Shown here one piece after another: positions 44,031-52,699 of a DNA stretch of 64,000 bases. Under the pieces are notes generated by a model, which was given only the letters and a program-made list of their open reading frames with translations, did not search any database and had not been told where the DNA came from. A program made the translations under genes and the position numbers. This DNA comes from Mobilitalea torta (GTDB taxonomy: Bacteria; Bacillota; Clostridia; Lachnospirales; Lachnospiraceae). How positions within the stretch are numbered: the first letter of the stretch is position 1; every line of letters begins with the position of its first letter. The DNA is taken from positions 372,001 through 436,000 of the forward strand of contig NZ_JBNPXH010000001.1 of assembly GCF_050433395.1 (NCBI RefSeq). Direction: 5' to 3'.

Positions 44031-44951
44031 ATGGTATATGATGTTATTATTATCGGCTCCGGCCCTGCCGGACTGGCGGCGGCCATCTATGCCAAAAGAG
44101 CGGAATTAAGTGTTATTGTAATTGAGAAGGCCGGATTAAGCGGAGGACAGATTATCAATACCTATGAGGTGGATAATTATCCCGGCACACCCGGTATCAG
44201 CGGCTTTGAATTAAGCACAAAATTCCGGGAGCACGCGGATAAGCTGGATACAAGCTTTGTCAACGGGGAGGTTACGGGATTTGCCCTGGAAGGGGACATT
44301 AAGGTAATAACCATGGACGACGGGACCAGATACAGTGCTAAGGCGGTTGTAATCGCCACAGGCGGAGCGCCCCGGCATTTAGGGGTGGAAGGGGAAGAGA
44401 AGCTGTCCGGGATGGGAGTTTCCTATTGCGCTACCTGTGACGGAGCCTTTTTCAAGAATAAGACCGTTGCGGTTGTCGGCGGCGGGGATGTGGCGGTCGA
44501 GGACGCCATCTTCCTGGCAAGAATCTGCAAGCAGGTCTATGTGATTCACAGGAGGGATCAGTTCAGGGCTTCCAAGAGTATTGTCTCAAGACTGTTGGCT
44601 CTGGAGAATGTAACGATTCTGTGGGACAGTGTTGTGGAGCGAATCAACGGCGAGGACAGGGTAGAATCCATCGAGGTGAAAAACCTTAAGAAGGATGAGA
44701 AGAACAGCTATGATATCGCAGGGATATTCATTGCGGTAGGCTATCTGCCCAGCTCCGGACTCTATAAAGAGGTGGTTGCCGTGGATGAGGCAGGCTATAT
44801 TATTGCGGATGAGAGCTGCGAGACCAATGTGCCGGGAATTTTTGCCGCGGGAGATGTCAGAACAAAGGAGCTGCGCCAGATCATTACCGCAGCCTCCGAT
44901 GGAGCCAATGCCATTACAGCAGTAGAAAGATATTTGAATAATTTGGAATAG
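44031..44951 (+). CDS. trxB: Thioredoxin-disulfide reductase
   Basis: 306 residues. FAD-binding GSGPAGLAAAIYAKRA at the N-terminus, the redox-active CATC at about residues 134-137, the NAD(P)-binding GGGDVAVEDAIFLA, and the FAD-closing GIFAAGDVR. AAGGAGG precedes the ATG. It reduces thioredoxin. No thioredoxin gene lies beside it. Confidence 0.96.
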   Translation: MVYDVIIIGSGPAGLAAAIYAKRAELSVIVIEKAGLSGGQIINTYEVDNYPGTPGISGFELSTKFREHADKLDTSFVNGEVTGFALEGDIKVITMDDGTRYSAKAVVIATGGAPRHLGVEGEEKLSGMGVSYCATCDGAFFKNKTVAVVGGGDVAVEDAIFLARICKQVYVIHRRDQFRASKSIVSRLLALENVTILWDSVVERINGEDRVESIEVKNLKKDEKNSYDIAGIFIAVGYLPSSGLYKEVVAVDEAGYIIADESCETNVPGIFAAGDVRTKELRQIITAASDGANAITAVERYLNNLE

Positions 44952-45033
44952 TAGAAAAATGGGTAATATCAGCCAAATTTAGTGAAACTCGGCATTTCAG
45001 TAAAATTATATGTCGTTTTTGCGTTGTTTATGA

Positions 45034-45062
45034 TTGACACTATCTTATGTTTTTGTTATAAT
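45034..45062 (+). promoter_or_regulatory. Consensus promoter of the NlpC/P60 gene
   Basis: TTGACA at 45034-45039 and TATAAT at 45057-45062, spacer exactly 17 bp, giving a leader of about 190 bases. Confidence 0.88.
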
Positions 45063-45256
45063 ATCCACAAACGGGTGTAATAATTTCGTAACAATTTAGA
45101 AAAAGAGATTATTGCTTTCCCTATGCGGCTGTCGGGACTCTGTAATGCTTGACGGTTGTAAATCTGGGATCATTTGATGCATGAGAGAGAATATCATGCC
45201 CATGGCATCCGGCAAAGAATATTTGCGGATGTCCGTTTCGTGGAGGTAATTCATAC

Positions 45257-46564
45257 ATGAGAAGAAGCAAGGCAATTAAGACAGCACTTTTTATTGCGTC
45301 GGCTGCGTTCTGTATATCAATTCCGGCAGCCTCTGCCAAGGCGGATACTTTTCCGACAGAGCAGGGTGTTGCTGGTTTTGCTTATCTATTAGATAATTAT
45401 TATGCGTCAACTAAGACGGATGTTGTGACTGCGGATAAGACGCTGATTAAGATTTTGAAGACGGAGGTTCTGTCACCCTATGTTAATCTTGGAGTGTCCA
45501 TAGCAGACAGTTATGTTAATATCAGAAGCGCCCCCTCTACCGAAAGCAAGATTGTCGGTAAGCTGTATCGGGGCTGTGCGGCGGATATCCTGGAGTATCT
45601 GGAGGGAGACTGGGTAAGGATTAAGTCCGGGGATGTGGAAGGATACATAGCATCGAATTATCTGGCTACCGGAAGGGATGCCGAGGCCATGGTGGATGAG
45701 TACGCGTCGCAATATGCAACGGTAAAAGGAACCAAGACCCTGAGGCTGAGAGAAGAGATGAACACCACATCTACGACTCTGATCCTGCTTCCGGAGGGAG
45801 AGACTTATCCGGTTGTGAAAAACTACGGTGAATGGGTGGAAATCGTGCTGGGTACCGATGATGCAACGGGAAAAGATTTCACCGGTTATGTATCCGGCCG
45901 TTATGTTGATATTAAGGTGGTATTTAAGTTTGCGATTTCCATTGAGGAAGAGCAGCGTATCCTGCGCCAGCAGGAAGAGGCAGAGCGTGCGGAGAGAGAA
46001 CGTAAGGCGAAGCTGGAACAGGAAAAAGCAGAGCGTGCCGAGGCGGCCAGAAGAGCAGCCGAGGCAAAGAAGAATTCCAGCTCTTCCGGCAAGTCGGGCT
46101 CCAGTTCTTCGGGAAGCTCCGGTTCCTCCGGCAAGTCGGATTCCAGTTCTTCGGGAAGCTCCAGCTCCTCCGGCAGCTCGGATTCCGGTTCCAACGCATC
46201 GCTTCGCAATGAGATTATAACCTATGCTCAGAAATTTGTAGGTAACCGCTATGTGTATGGAGGGACAAGCCTTACCAAGGGTACGGATTGTTCGGGATTT
46301 GTACAATCGGTTTATGCCGACTTCGGTTACTCCATTCCCAGAGATTCCAGAAGTCAGGCGGCTTCTGCGGGAAAGAAGGTAAGCAAGACAGATATGAAGC
46401 CGGGAGATCTGGTGTTCTATGCCAACAGCAAGGGAACCGTGAATCATGTTGCCATGTATATCGGTGACGGCAGGATCGTGCATGCGGCAAGCACCAAGCA
46501 GGGCATTATCCGCTCCAATGTATCGTACAGAACGATTTATTGTGTAAGAAGAATTATAAATTAG
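45257..46564 (+). CDS. Secreted NlpC/P60 peptidoglycan hydrolase with two SH3 domains
   Basis: 435 residues. A signal peptide ends after about residue 30 (ISIPAASAKA). SH3-like domains lie at about 75-135 and 150-220, then a charged alpha-helical stretch at about 225-275. A Ser/Gly linker built on a 42-bp DNA repeat follows. The catalytic domain is C-terminal, with Cys in GTDCSGFVQ and His in NHVAMYIGDG. It cleaves peptide stems of peptidoglycan, probably in cell separation. AGGAGG-like GGAGG precedes the ATG. Confidence 0.95.
   Translation: MRRSKAIKTALFIASAAFCISIPAASAKADTFPTEQGVAGFAYLLDNYYASTKTDVVTADKTLIKILKTEVLSPYVNLGVSIADSYVNIRSAPSTESKIVGKLYRGCAADILEYLEGDWVRIKSGDVEGYIASNYLATGRDAEAMVDEYASQYATVKGTKTLRLREEMNTTSTTLILLPEGETYPVVKNYGEWVEIVLGTDDATGKDFTGYVSGRYVDIKVVFKFAISIEEEQRILRQQEEAERAERERKAKLEQEKAERAEAARRAAEAKKNSSSSGKSGSSSSGSSGSSGKSDSSSSGSSSSSGSSDSGSNASLRNEIITYAQKFVGNRYVYGGTSLTKGTDCSGFVQSVYADFGYSIPRDSRSQAASAGKKVSKTDMKPGDLVFYANSKGTVNHVAMYIGDGRIVHAASTKQGIIRSNVSYRTIYCVRRIIN
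46082..46191 (+). repeat. 42-bp tandem repeat encoding the Ser/Gly linker
   Basis: Units begin at 46082, 46124 and 46166 (about 2.6 copies), each coding for SSGKSxSSSSGSSx-type sequence. Copy-number change would alter linker length in frame, because 42 is a multiple of three. Confidence 0.8.
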
Positions 46565-46578
46565 TGAGTGAAGAAGAG

Positions 46579-46608
46579 AGGCCCGGGGCGATTCCTGGGC
46601 CTTTCTTT
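46579..46608 (+). terminator. Rho-independent terminator
   Basis: AGGCCCGGGG pairs with CCTGGGCCT, then TTCTTT, 15 bases after the NlpC/P60 stop. Confidence 0.88.
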
Positions 46609-46829
46609 AATAGGATTCTGCAAAGGTCCAATATGACAAAAGATTTCCAATAAAATTAAATTTTATTGGAAATTTATCTAAAGTGTGCTAAAATTAAATC
46701 AATACACGAATTCAAATATGCGCCAGCTTCACAGAAGGTTACTTTGAAGAAAGTTGTACGGAAGAAGGATGTAAGGGGAGGCTGAGTTATACATATAGAA
46801 CAGAACCATAAGTTAAGGAGGGAATGGAT

Positions 46830-47210
46830 ATGCCTGAGAATGACTACAAGGACAGGAGAAAGAACAAACGGCTTCCCATTGAACTGCATTTAGAGGTGGA
46901 TGAAGTTTTTAAGCAGGATTATATCGTGATCCGGGATCTGAATGTAATGGTATCCGTGGTGGATATTTCAAGAAGCGGGATAGGGTTTACCAGCAAAGCC
47001 AGCTTACCTCTGGGGTATTATTTCCGAGGCAGGATTAATCTTGGCGACGGTGATTATTTTCATGTGGTAATGAGAATTGTCAGAGCTCATCTGTCGGAGA
47101 GCGATACCAAGGTCTATGGGGCCGAATTTATCGGCCTTGCTCCGTTTCTGGCAGATAAGGTGGATCAATATGAGATGCGGCTGCATAAAAGAGAGGCTGC
47201 GGAAAAATGA
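46830..47210 (+). CDS. PilZ-domain protein (c-di-GMP receptor)
   Basis: 126 residues. The PilZ signature is present as the basic RxxxR stretch RRKNKR near the N-terminus and DISRSGIGF about 45 residues later. It likely binds cyclic di-GMP and could affect motility or surface traits. The ATG at 46830 is seven bases after AAGGAGGG; the ATG at 46824 is too close. Monocistronic: a terminator follows. Confidence 0.88.
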   Translation: MPENDYKDRRKNKRLPIELHLEVDEVFKQDYIVIRDLNVMVSVVDISRSGIGFTSKASLPLGYYFRGRINLGDGDYFHVVMRIVRAHLSESDTKVYGAEFIGLAPFLADKVDQYEMRLHKREAAEK

Positions 47211-47218
47211 TTGGATGA

Positions 47219-47275
47219 AGACCGGGCAGAAGCTTTGCTCCCTTGGGGAGGAAGTTCCTGTTCCGGTCTTTTTAA
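47219..47275 (+). terminator. Rho-independent terminator of the PilZ gene
   Basis: AGACCGGGCAG pairs with CTGTTCCGGTCT, followed by TTTTTAA, just past the stop codon. Confidence 0.8.
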
Positions 47276-47501
47276 CAGCATCAAATATCATGGCGGATGG
47301 TTGAATTTAGAATAAATGGATAATAAATAAATATTCTTTAAATTGATTAAATTTAAGTGACGTTTTCCGTGCAACTTAAATTTTAAAAATTATCAGAAAT
47401 TCCTATTGACAAGCTGAGGAATGTACAACCTGCACAAAAGACATGCCAAAGGAGGGAATAAATGGGGGGTTCCACGGGGGCTTGTGCAATTTATCAAAAA
47501 G
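47276..47501. other. AT-rich spacer upstream of the DnaA-box cluster
   Basis: Part of the 810-bp gene-poor stretch before hpf. It is very AT-rich at 47310-47400. No credible gene beyond the 17-codon frame at 47462. Confidence 0.5.
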
Positions 47502-47515
47502 TTATCCACAATTAA
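47462..47515 (+). CDS. Possible 17-codon mini-ORF
   Basis: ATG at 47462 lies seven bases after the very strong ribosome site AAAGGAGGG, and the frame reads MGGSTGACAIYQKVIHN before TAA. Its last codons overlap the first DnaA box. Leader peptide or chance; there is no evidence beyond the ribosome site. Confidence 0.3.
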   Translation: MGGSTGACAIYQKVIHN

Positions 47516-47572
47516 AAAGGCCTATTTTTAACTCATGAGGAGTTATACACGGATTTATCCACATTATCCACA
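47502..47572 (+). other. Cluster of four DnaA boxes
   Basis: TTATCCACA at 47502-47510, TTATACACG at 47543-47551, and a direct tandem pair TTATCCACA at 47555-47563 and 47564-47572. Three of the four are perfect consensus and all have the same orientation. No dnaA, dnaN or rpmH is nearby. Confidence 0.75.
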
Positions 47573-47830
47573 TTTAAGCTCTACTCTTGTCGGATATGAA
47601 AATGACTGTCAATAACGAAAATGCGTTTTGTGACTTATGATAAATCGTGTTATGGGCCTCGAAACTTCAATTTTACTACTTGACAATCCAGTTGTCGGAC
47701 AATAAGGAAAAGCGAACTTTATTTGATTAAAAATAATAAAATTAAGCCATAATAGTAAGGAATATACAAATATATAGGAATATTAAGTTAATTGAAGAAG
47801 GTTGTACAATACAGGAAAATGGAAAGTAGC
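47573..47830. other. AT-rich gap between the DnaA boxes and the hpf promoter
   Basis: AT-rich with a purine/A run at 47710-47780; no credible gene and no recognised RNA family. Confidence 0.4.
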
Positions 47831-47859
47831 TTGTCACTTTTCCAGGGATATGGTATAAT
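47831..47859 (+). promoter_or_regulatory. Promoter of hpf, -10 box inside the dispersed repeat
   Basis: TTGTCA at 47831-47836, a 17-bp spacer, and TATAAT at 47854-47859. The -10 is part of the repeat palindrome. Confidence 0.8.
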
Positions 47860-47912
47860 GTCGATAGACATTATACCGCGCCGGAGCAAAGCGGAGTGCG
47901 CATCCTGGCACG
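47852..47912 (+). repeat. Dispersed palindromic repeat, copy 2
   Basis: GGTATAATGTC and GACATTATACC form an 11-bp inverted repeat around GATA. GCGGAGTGCGCATCC and TGGCACG follow, as in copy 1 (reverse orientation, 33120-33198). Confidence 0.8.
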
Positions 47913-47989
47913 AAGTGCCATACCATGGACGCTTGCCGAGATGGTATAATGAGAAACACAGAAGTGTTTATACGTTGATGTCAACGTAT
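47906..47989 (+). other. Run of hairpins in the hpf leader
   Basis: TGGCAC/GTGCCA (47906-47920), ATACCAT/ATGGTAT (47920-47947), AAACAC/GTGTTT (47954-47969) and ATACGTTG/CAACGTAT (47970-47989) are successive stems ending 17 bases before the ribosome site. Confidence 0.65.
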
Positions 47990-48021
47990 GCTAACAAGAA
48001 AGCAAAAAGGAGTTGGACATT

Positions 48022-48549
48022 ATGCGTTATATTATTAGCGGTAAGAATATTGAGGTGACCGAAGGCCTGAAAACGGCTGTTTATGAGAAGATTGGCAAAC
48101 TCGAAAGATACTTCACTCCTGACACTGAGATTCACGTGACCTTCAGCGTTGAAAAAGAAAGACAGAAAATCGAGGTAACAATCCCTGTTAAGGGAAATAT
48201 AATTAGAGCAGAGCAAGTAAGCAATGATATGTATGTATCCATCGACCTTGTAGAGGAGATCATCGAACGTCAGCTGAGAAGATACAAGAACAAGCTGATC
48301 GACCATAAGCAGGCATCCTCGAATTTTAACCAGGCCTTCATCGAAGATGATTACTATGAGGATGATGCCATTAAGATTGTGAAGACAAAGCGTTTTGCCA
48401 TCAAGCCCATGGATGCGGAAGAGGCCTGTGTTCAGATGGAGCTTCTGGGGCATAGTTTCTATGTATTCCGGAATGCACAGACGGATGAAGTGAACGTGGT
48501 GTATAAGAGAAAGGGCAATACCTACGGTTTGATTGAGCCGGAATACTAA
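48022..48549 (+). CDS. hpf: Ribosome hibernation-promoting factor, long form
   Basis: 175 residues. The N-terminal 100 residues form the ribosome-binding domain (MRYIISGKNIEVTEGLK). A linker and a C-terminal dimerisation domain follow (FAIKPMDAEEACVQMELLGH and GNTYGLIEPEY), so this is the long form that joins two 70S ribosomes into a 100S dimer. AAAAGGAG precedes the ATG at 48022. secA is 230 bases downstream, as in many Firmicutes. Confidence 0.95.
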   Translation: MRYIISGKNIEVTEGLKTAVYEKIGKLERYFTPDTEIHVTFSVEKERQKIEVTIPVKGNIIRAEQVSNDMYVSIDLVEEIIERQLRRYKNKLIDHKQASSNFNQAFIEDDYYEDDAIKIVKTKRFAIKPMDAEEACVQMELLGHSFYVFRNAQTDEVNVVYKRKGNTYGLIEPEY

Positions 48550-48567
48550 GATTTCTGAATAGAATGG

Positions 48568-48606
48568 ATGATGAGGGGCTGTTTCCGTAATGGAGCAGCT
48601 CCTTTG
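48568..48606 (+). terminator. Terminator after hpf
   Basis: AGGGGCTG pairs with CAGCTCCT (one wobble) and is followed by TTTG. It precedes the secA promoter. Confidence 0.6.
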
Positions 48607-48685
48607 TACATATCTGCTGCAGCGCTATAAGCAACCCTGTCGGGGGATATAAAAACGGAGAATATTGGAACAGGACAAAATTAAG

Positions 48686-48714
48686 TTGAATAGTGACAAG
48701 GTAAATGTTACAAT
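48686..48714 (+). promoter_or_regulatory. Promoter of secA
   Basis: TTGAAT at 48686-48691 and TACAAT at 48709-48714 with a 17-bp spacer. Confidence 0.65.
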
Positions 48715-48782
48715 ACTAGTTGAATGATTTTGCGTAAAAGACACTTTGGGATCAAATTTGGATAGTACAGGAGTGAACAAGT

Positions 48783-51353
48783 ATGGGATTGATAGAAAAG
48801 GTATTTGGAACTCATAGCGAGAGAGAAGTCAGGCGTGTGATACCGATCGTAGACAGAATAGAAGCACTGGAACCGGAATATATAAAGCTGACGGACGAGG
48901 AGCTCAGGGCAAAAACGACGGAATTTAAAAACAGACTCAAGAATGGGGAGACCCTGGATGATATATTAGTAGAAGCCTATGCTACCGTGAGAGAGGCAGC
49001 GAAGAGAGCCATCGGACAGAGGCATTTCAGAGTCCAGCTGATCGGCGGTGTTATATTGCACCAGGGAAGAATTACGGAGATGCGTACCGGTGAAGGTAAG
49101 ACACTTACTTCCACACTTCCTTCTTATTTGAATGCGCTGGAGGGTAAGGGTGTTCATGTAGTGACCGTCAATGATTACCTGGCAAAGCGTGACTCGGAGT
49201 GGATGGGGCAGATTCATGAATTTCTGGGCCTTAAGGTCGGTGTTATCCTCAACAGCATGGAGAAGGATGAGCGCCGTGAGGCCTATGCCTGCGATATTAC
49301 CTATGCCACTAATAACGAGCTGGGCTTTGATTATCTGAGAGACAATATGGTAATCTATAAGGAGCAATTGGTTCAGAGAGATCTGAATTATGCAATTATC
49401 GATGAGGTTGACTCTATTTTAATTGACGAAGCGAGAACTCCTCTGATTATATCCGGCCAGAGCGGCAAGTCTACGGAATTATACCGTGTATGCGATATTT
49501 TGGCCAGACAGATGAAAAAGGGCGTCGGTGTTGAGCTGACCAAGATGGCCGCCATTATGAAGGAAGAGGTGGAGGAGACCGGAGACTTCATTGTAAATGA
49601 GAAGGAAAAGAATGTACACCTTACCGAAGAGGGTGTCAAGAAGGTGGAACGCTTCTTCAGTCTGGAGAATCTGGCGGATCCTGAAAATCTGGAGATCCAG
49701 CATAATATCATCCTGGCTCTTCGTGCCCATAATCTGATGTTCCGGGATAAGGACTATGTGGTGAAGGAGGACGAGGTTCTTATCGTCGACGAATTCACCG
49801 GCCGTATTATGCCCGGCAGACGTTACAGCGATGGACTGCACCAGGCAATTGAGGCGAAGGAAAATGTTAAGGTTAAGAGGGAGAGCAAGACCCTTGCCAC
49901 CATCACCTTCCAGAACTTCTTTAATAAATATAAGAAAAAATGCGGTATGACCGGTACGGCTTTAACGGAGGAGAAGGAGTTTCGGGAGATCTACGGCATG
50001 GATGTTATCGAGGTTCCCACCAACCTTCCCATTGCCCGTGTTGACCTTCAGGATGCGGTATATAAGACCCAGAAGGAGAAGCTGAAGGCGATTATCAATG
50101 AGATCGTTGCATCTCACCAGAAGGGACAGCCGGTTCTGGTAGGTACCATTACCATCGAGGCCTCCGAGGAAATCAGCGCCATACTGAAGAAGCATAATAT
50201 TCCCCATAAGGTATTGAATGCGAAGTTTCATGAGCTGGAGGCGGAGATTGTAGCGGATGCCGGACAGCTGGGGGCGGTTACTATCGCCACCAATATGGCC
50301 GGACGTGGTACGGATATTAAGCTGGGCGAAGGCGTGGTGGAAGTCGGCGGTCTGAAGATTATCGGTACGGAGCGGCATGAGGCCAGACGTATCGACAATC
50401 AGCTGCGCGGACGTGCCGGAAGACAGGGAGATCCGGGTGAATCCCGTTTCTTCATTTCTCTTGAGGACGATCTGATGCGTCTGTTCGGTTCGGAGCGGCT
50501 CATGGGGATCTTTAATTCCCTTGGCTTGCAGGAAGGGGAGCAGATTGAGCATAAGATGCTGACCAATGCCATAGAGCGGGCCCAGAAGAGAATAGAGAGC
50601 AATAACTTTGGAATCAGAAAGAATCTCCTGGAATACGACCAGGTAAATAATGAACAGAGAGAAATTATCTATGCGGAGCGCAGGCGGGTGCTGGACGGAG
50701 AAAGCATGCGTGACACCATTTACCGCATGATTACCGATACGGTGGAGGACTGCGTCAATACCTGCATCAGCGATGACCAGGCACCGGAGGAGTGGGACTT
50801 CCCTGAATTGAGAGAGCTCCTTCTTCCGATTATTCCTCTGTCGGAGATTGAATTTGATGCCGAACAGTTAAGAGGCATGTCGAAGAATGATCTTCTGCAG
50901 CATCTGAAGGAAGAGGCGGTAAAGCTGTATGAGGAGAAGGAAGCGGAGTTCCCGGAGCCGGAACAGATCCGTGAGATAGAGCGTGTGATTCTGCTTAAGG
51001 TAATTGACCGCAAGTGGATGGATCATATTGACGATATGGACCAGCTGCGCCAGGGAATCGGCCTGCAGGCTTATGGCCAGCGTCAGCCCATTGTGGAATA
51101 CAAGTTCCAGGGCTTTGAAATGTTTGACGACATGATTGCCGCAATCCGGGAGGATACCGTTAAGGCTCTTCTTCATGTAAGGATTGAGCAGAGAGTGGAG
51201 AGGGAGCAGGTAGCCAAGGTGACCGGAACGAACCGTGACGACAGCGTAGCCAATGCCCCCGTCAAGCGTGCCGCGAAAAAGATACAGCCCAATGATCCCT
51301 GCCCCTGCGGAAGCGGAAGAAAATACAAGCATTGCTGCGGCAGGAATGCATAG
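48783..51353 (+). CDS. secA: Preprotein translocase ATPase SecA
   Basis: 856 residues, full length. Walker A is MRTGEGKTLT, DEVDSILIDEARTPLIISG is the DEAD-box region, and TNMAGRGTDIKLG and QLRGRAGRQGDPG are later helicase motifs. The C-terminus ends in the zinc-binding CPCGSGRKYKHCCG that interacts with SecB or ribosomes. It drives protein export through SecYEG. prfB follows 93 bases downstream. Confidence 0.98.
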   Translation: MGLIEKVFGTHSEREVRRVIPIVDRIEALEPEYIKLTDEELRAKTTEFKNRLKNGETLDDILVEAYATVREAAKRAIGQRHFRVQLIGGVILHQGRITEMRTGEGKTLTSTLPSYLNALEGKGVHVVTVNDYLAKRDSEWMGQIHEFLGLKVGVILNSMEKDERREAYACDITYATNNELGFDYLRDNMVIYKEQLVQRDLNYAIIDEVDSILIDEARTPLIISGQSGKSTELYRVCDILARQMKKGVGVELTKMAAIMKEEVEETGDFIVNEKEKNVHLTEEGVKKVERFFSLENLADPENLEIQHNIILALRAHNLMFRDKDYVVKEDEVLIVDEFTGRIMPGRRYSDGLHQAIEAKENVKVKRESKTLATITFQNFFNKYKKKCGMTGTALTEEKEFREIYGMDVIEVPTNLPIARVDLQDAVYKTQKEKLKAIINEIVASHQKGQPVLVGTITIEASEEISAILKKHNIPHKVLNAKFHELEAEIVADAGQLGAVTIATNMAGRGTDIKLGEGVVEVGGLKIIGTERHEARRIDNQLRGRAGRQGDPGESRFFISLEDDLMRLFGSERLMGIFNSLGLQEGEQIEHKMLTNAIERAQKRIESNNFGIRKNLLEYDQVNNEQREIIYAERRRVLDGESMRDTIYRMITDTVEDCVNTCISDDQAPEEWDFPELRELLLPIIPLSEIEFDAEQLRGMSKNDLLQHLKEEAVKLYEEKEAEFPEPEQIREIERVILLKVIDRKWMDHIDDMDQLRQGIGLQAYGQRQPIVEYKFQGFEMFDDMIAAIREDTVKALLHVRIEQRVEREQVAKVTGTNRDDSVANAPVKRAAKKIQPNDPCPCGSGRKYKHCCGRNA

Positions 51354-51446
51354 TAATCATGCATAGAAGATTATTATGTATTTATATGCAAAACCTGTTG
51401 TGATTTCATAAGTTTTAATATATAATATCATGGAAGAGGTGATGAA

Positions 51447-52572
51447 ATGGTTGAGTTAGATCAGTATAAATATGCATTAAGTACTTACGAAAAGCCATTA
51501 ATTGAAGTGGGGGATTCACTTTGACCTGGCTAATAAAAGCTTAAGGGTTGAAGAAATTGAGCAAACCATGGAGGAAGCCGGATTTTGGGATGATAATGAC
51601 AAGGCCCAGGCTTATATGAAGGAATTGAAGAATCTCAAGGACACCATCGAGGAATATCAGCATCTGAAGCGTGACTTTGAGGATGTTCAGACCTTGATTC
51701 AGCTGGGGTACGAGGAGGGAGACGCCTCTTTGCTGCCCGAGATTGAAGAAGCGCTGGACAGCTTTATCGGTAATTTAGAAGAGCTGAAGCTTCGAACCCT
51801 GTTATCCGGTGAATATGATAAGTATAATGCGATCCTTACCCTGCATGCAGGGGCGGGGGGCACGGAAAGCTGTGACTGGGCCAGTATGCTGTGCCGTATG
51901 TACCAGAGATGGGCGGATAAGAAGGGCTTTACCACAGAGATGATTGATTTTCTGGAGGGAGAGGAAGCCGGACTGAAGTCAGTTACCCTGGAGATCAGCG
52001 GCATAAATGCTTACGGTTATCTGAAGTCGGAGCGGGGGGTTCACCGTTTGGTGCGTATCTCTCCTTTCAACGCTGCCGGAAAGCGCCAGACCTCTTTTGT
52101 ATCCTGTGATGTTATGCCGGATATCGAGGAGGATACGGGAATAGAGATCAACGAGGAAGATCTGAGAATCGACACCTATCGCTCCAGCGGTGCCGGCGGT
52201 CAGCATGTCAATAAAACCTCCTCTGCAATCCGAATTACCCATATCCCTACCAACATTGTGGTACAGTGCCAGAATGAACGTTCCCAGCTTCAGAATAAGG
52301 ACAGGGCAATGAAGATGCTGAAGGCCAAGCTGTATTTGCTGAAGCAGCAGGAGAATCTGGAAAAGATCAGCGGAATCCGGGGAGAAGTCAAGGATATTGC
52401 CTGGGGGAATCAGATCCGGTCCTATGTAATGCAGCCCTACACTCTGGTAAAGGATCACCGTACCAATGAGGAGCTTGGGAATGCCGCCAGTGTTCTGGAC
52501 GGCAATCTGGACCCCTTTATTAATGCATATTTAAAATGGAACGCACAGAGTAATTCCAGCGCGGATGCCTAG
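51447..52572 (+). CDS. prfB: Peptide chain release factor 2, with programmed +1 frameshift
   Basis: Two frames are joined: 51447-51521 (25 codons, ending GVGDSL-like VGDSL) and, after skipping one base at 51522, 51523-52572. The junction is CTT TGA C, with the Shine-Dalgarno-like GTGGGGGAT upstream, the classic autoregulatory site that responds to low RF2. The product is about 374 residues. The anticodon-like SPF is in VRISPFNAAGKR and the hydrolysis motif GGQ in SGAGGQHVNKT. GAAGAGGTG precedes the start. No Ser-to-Pro type anomaly is seen. Confidence 0.97.
51519..51525 (+). promoter_or_regulatory. prfB programmed frameshift site
   Basis: CTTTGAC, with in-frame TGA at 51522-51524. Ribosomes pausing at the UGA slip +1 to read GAC. 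A G-rich internal ribosome-binding stretch lies at 51509-51513. Confidence 0.95.
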
Positions 52573-52584
52573 GATGGGAGGATA

Positions 52585-52686
52585 GTGTGAAAAGAAATGA
52601 TGAGTCTGCAAAATACGCAGATTAAGTGTTTCTGAGTTTCACACGGCAAATTTGTGCTGCCGCCCAAATTCGCGGGGTTGCGGCAG
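52585..52686 (+). other. Structured leader of cheW with alternative hairpins
   Basis: GTGTGAAA (52585-52592) pairs with TTTCACAC (52637-52644). CGGCA (52644-52648) can pair with TGCCG (52658-52662), but that segment is also part of CTGCCGC (52657-52663), which pairs with GCGGCAG (52680-52686), just upstream of the ribosome site. Confidence 0.55.
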
Positions 52687-52699
52687 GATGGAGGATATT

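Noticed and set aside
47502..47572. Chromosomal oriC
   Set aside because: No dnaA, dnaN, rpmH or gyrase genes nearby, and no second cluster with a clear unwinding element; kept only as a DnaA-box cluster.
47573..48021. The known raiA-type structured RNA upstream of hpf
   Set aside because: I could not match the expected large structured domain; only short local hairpins are seen.
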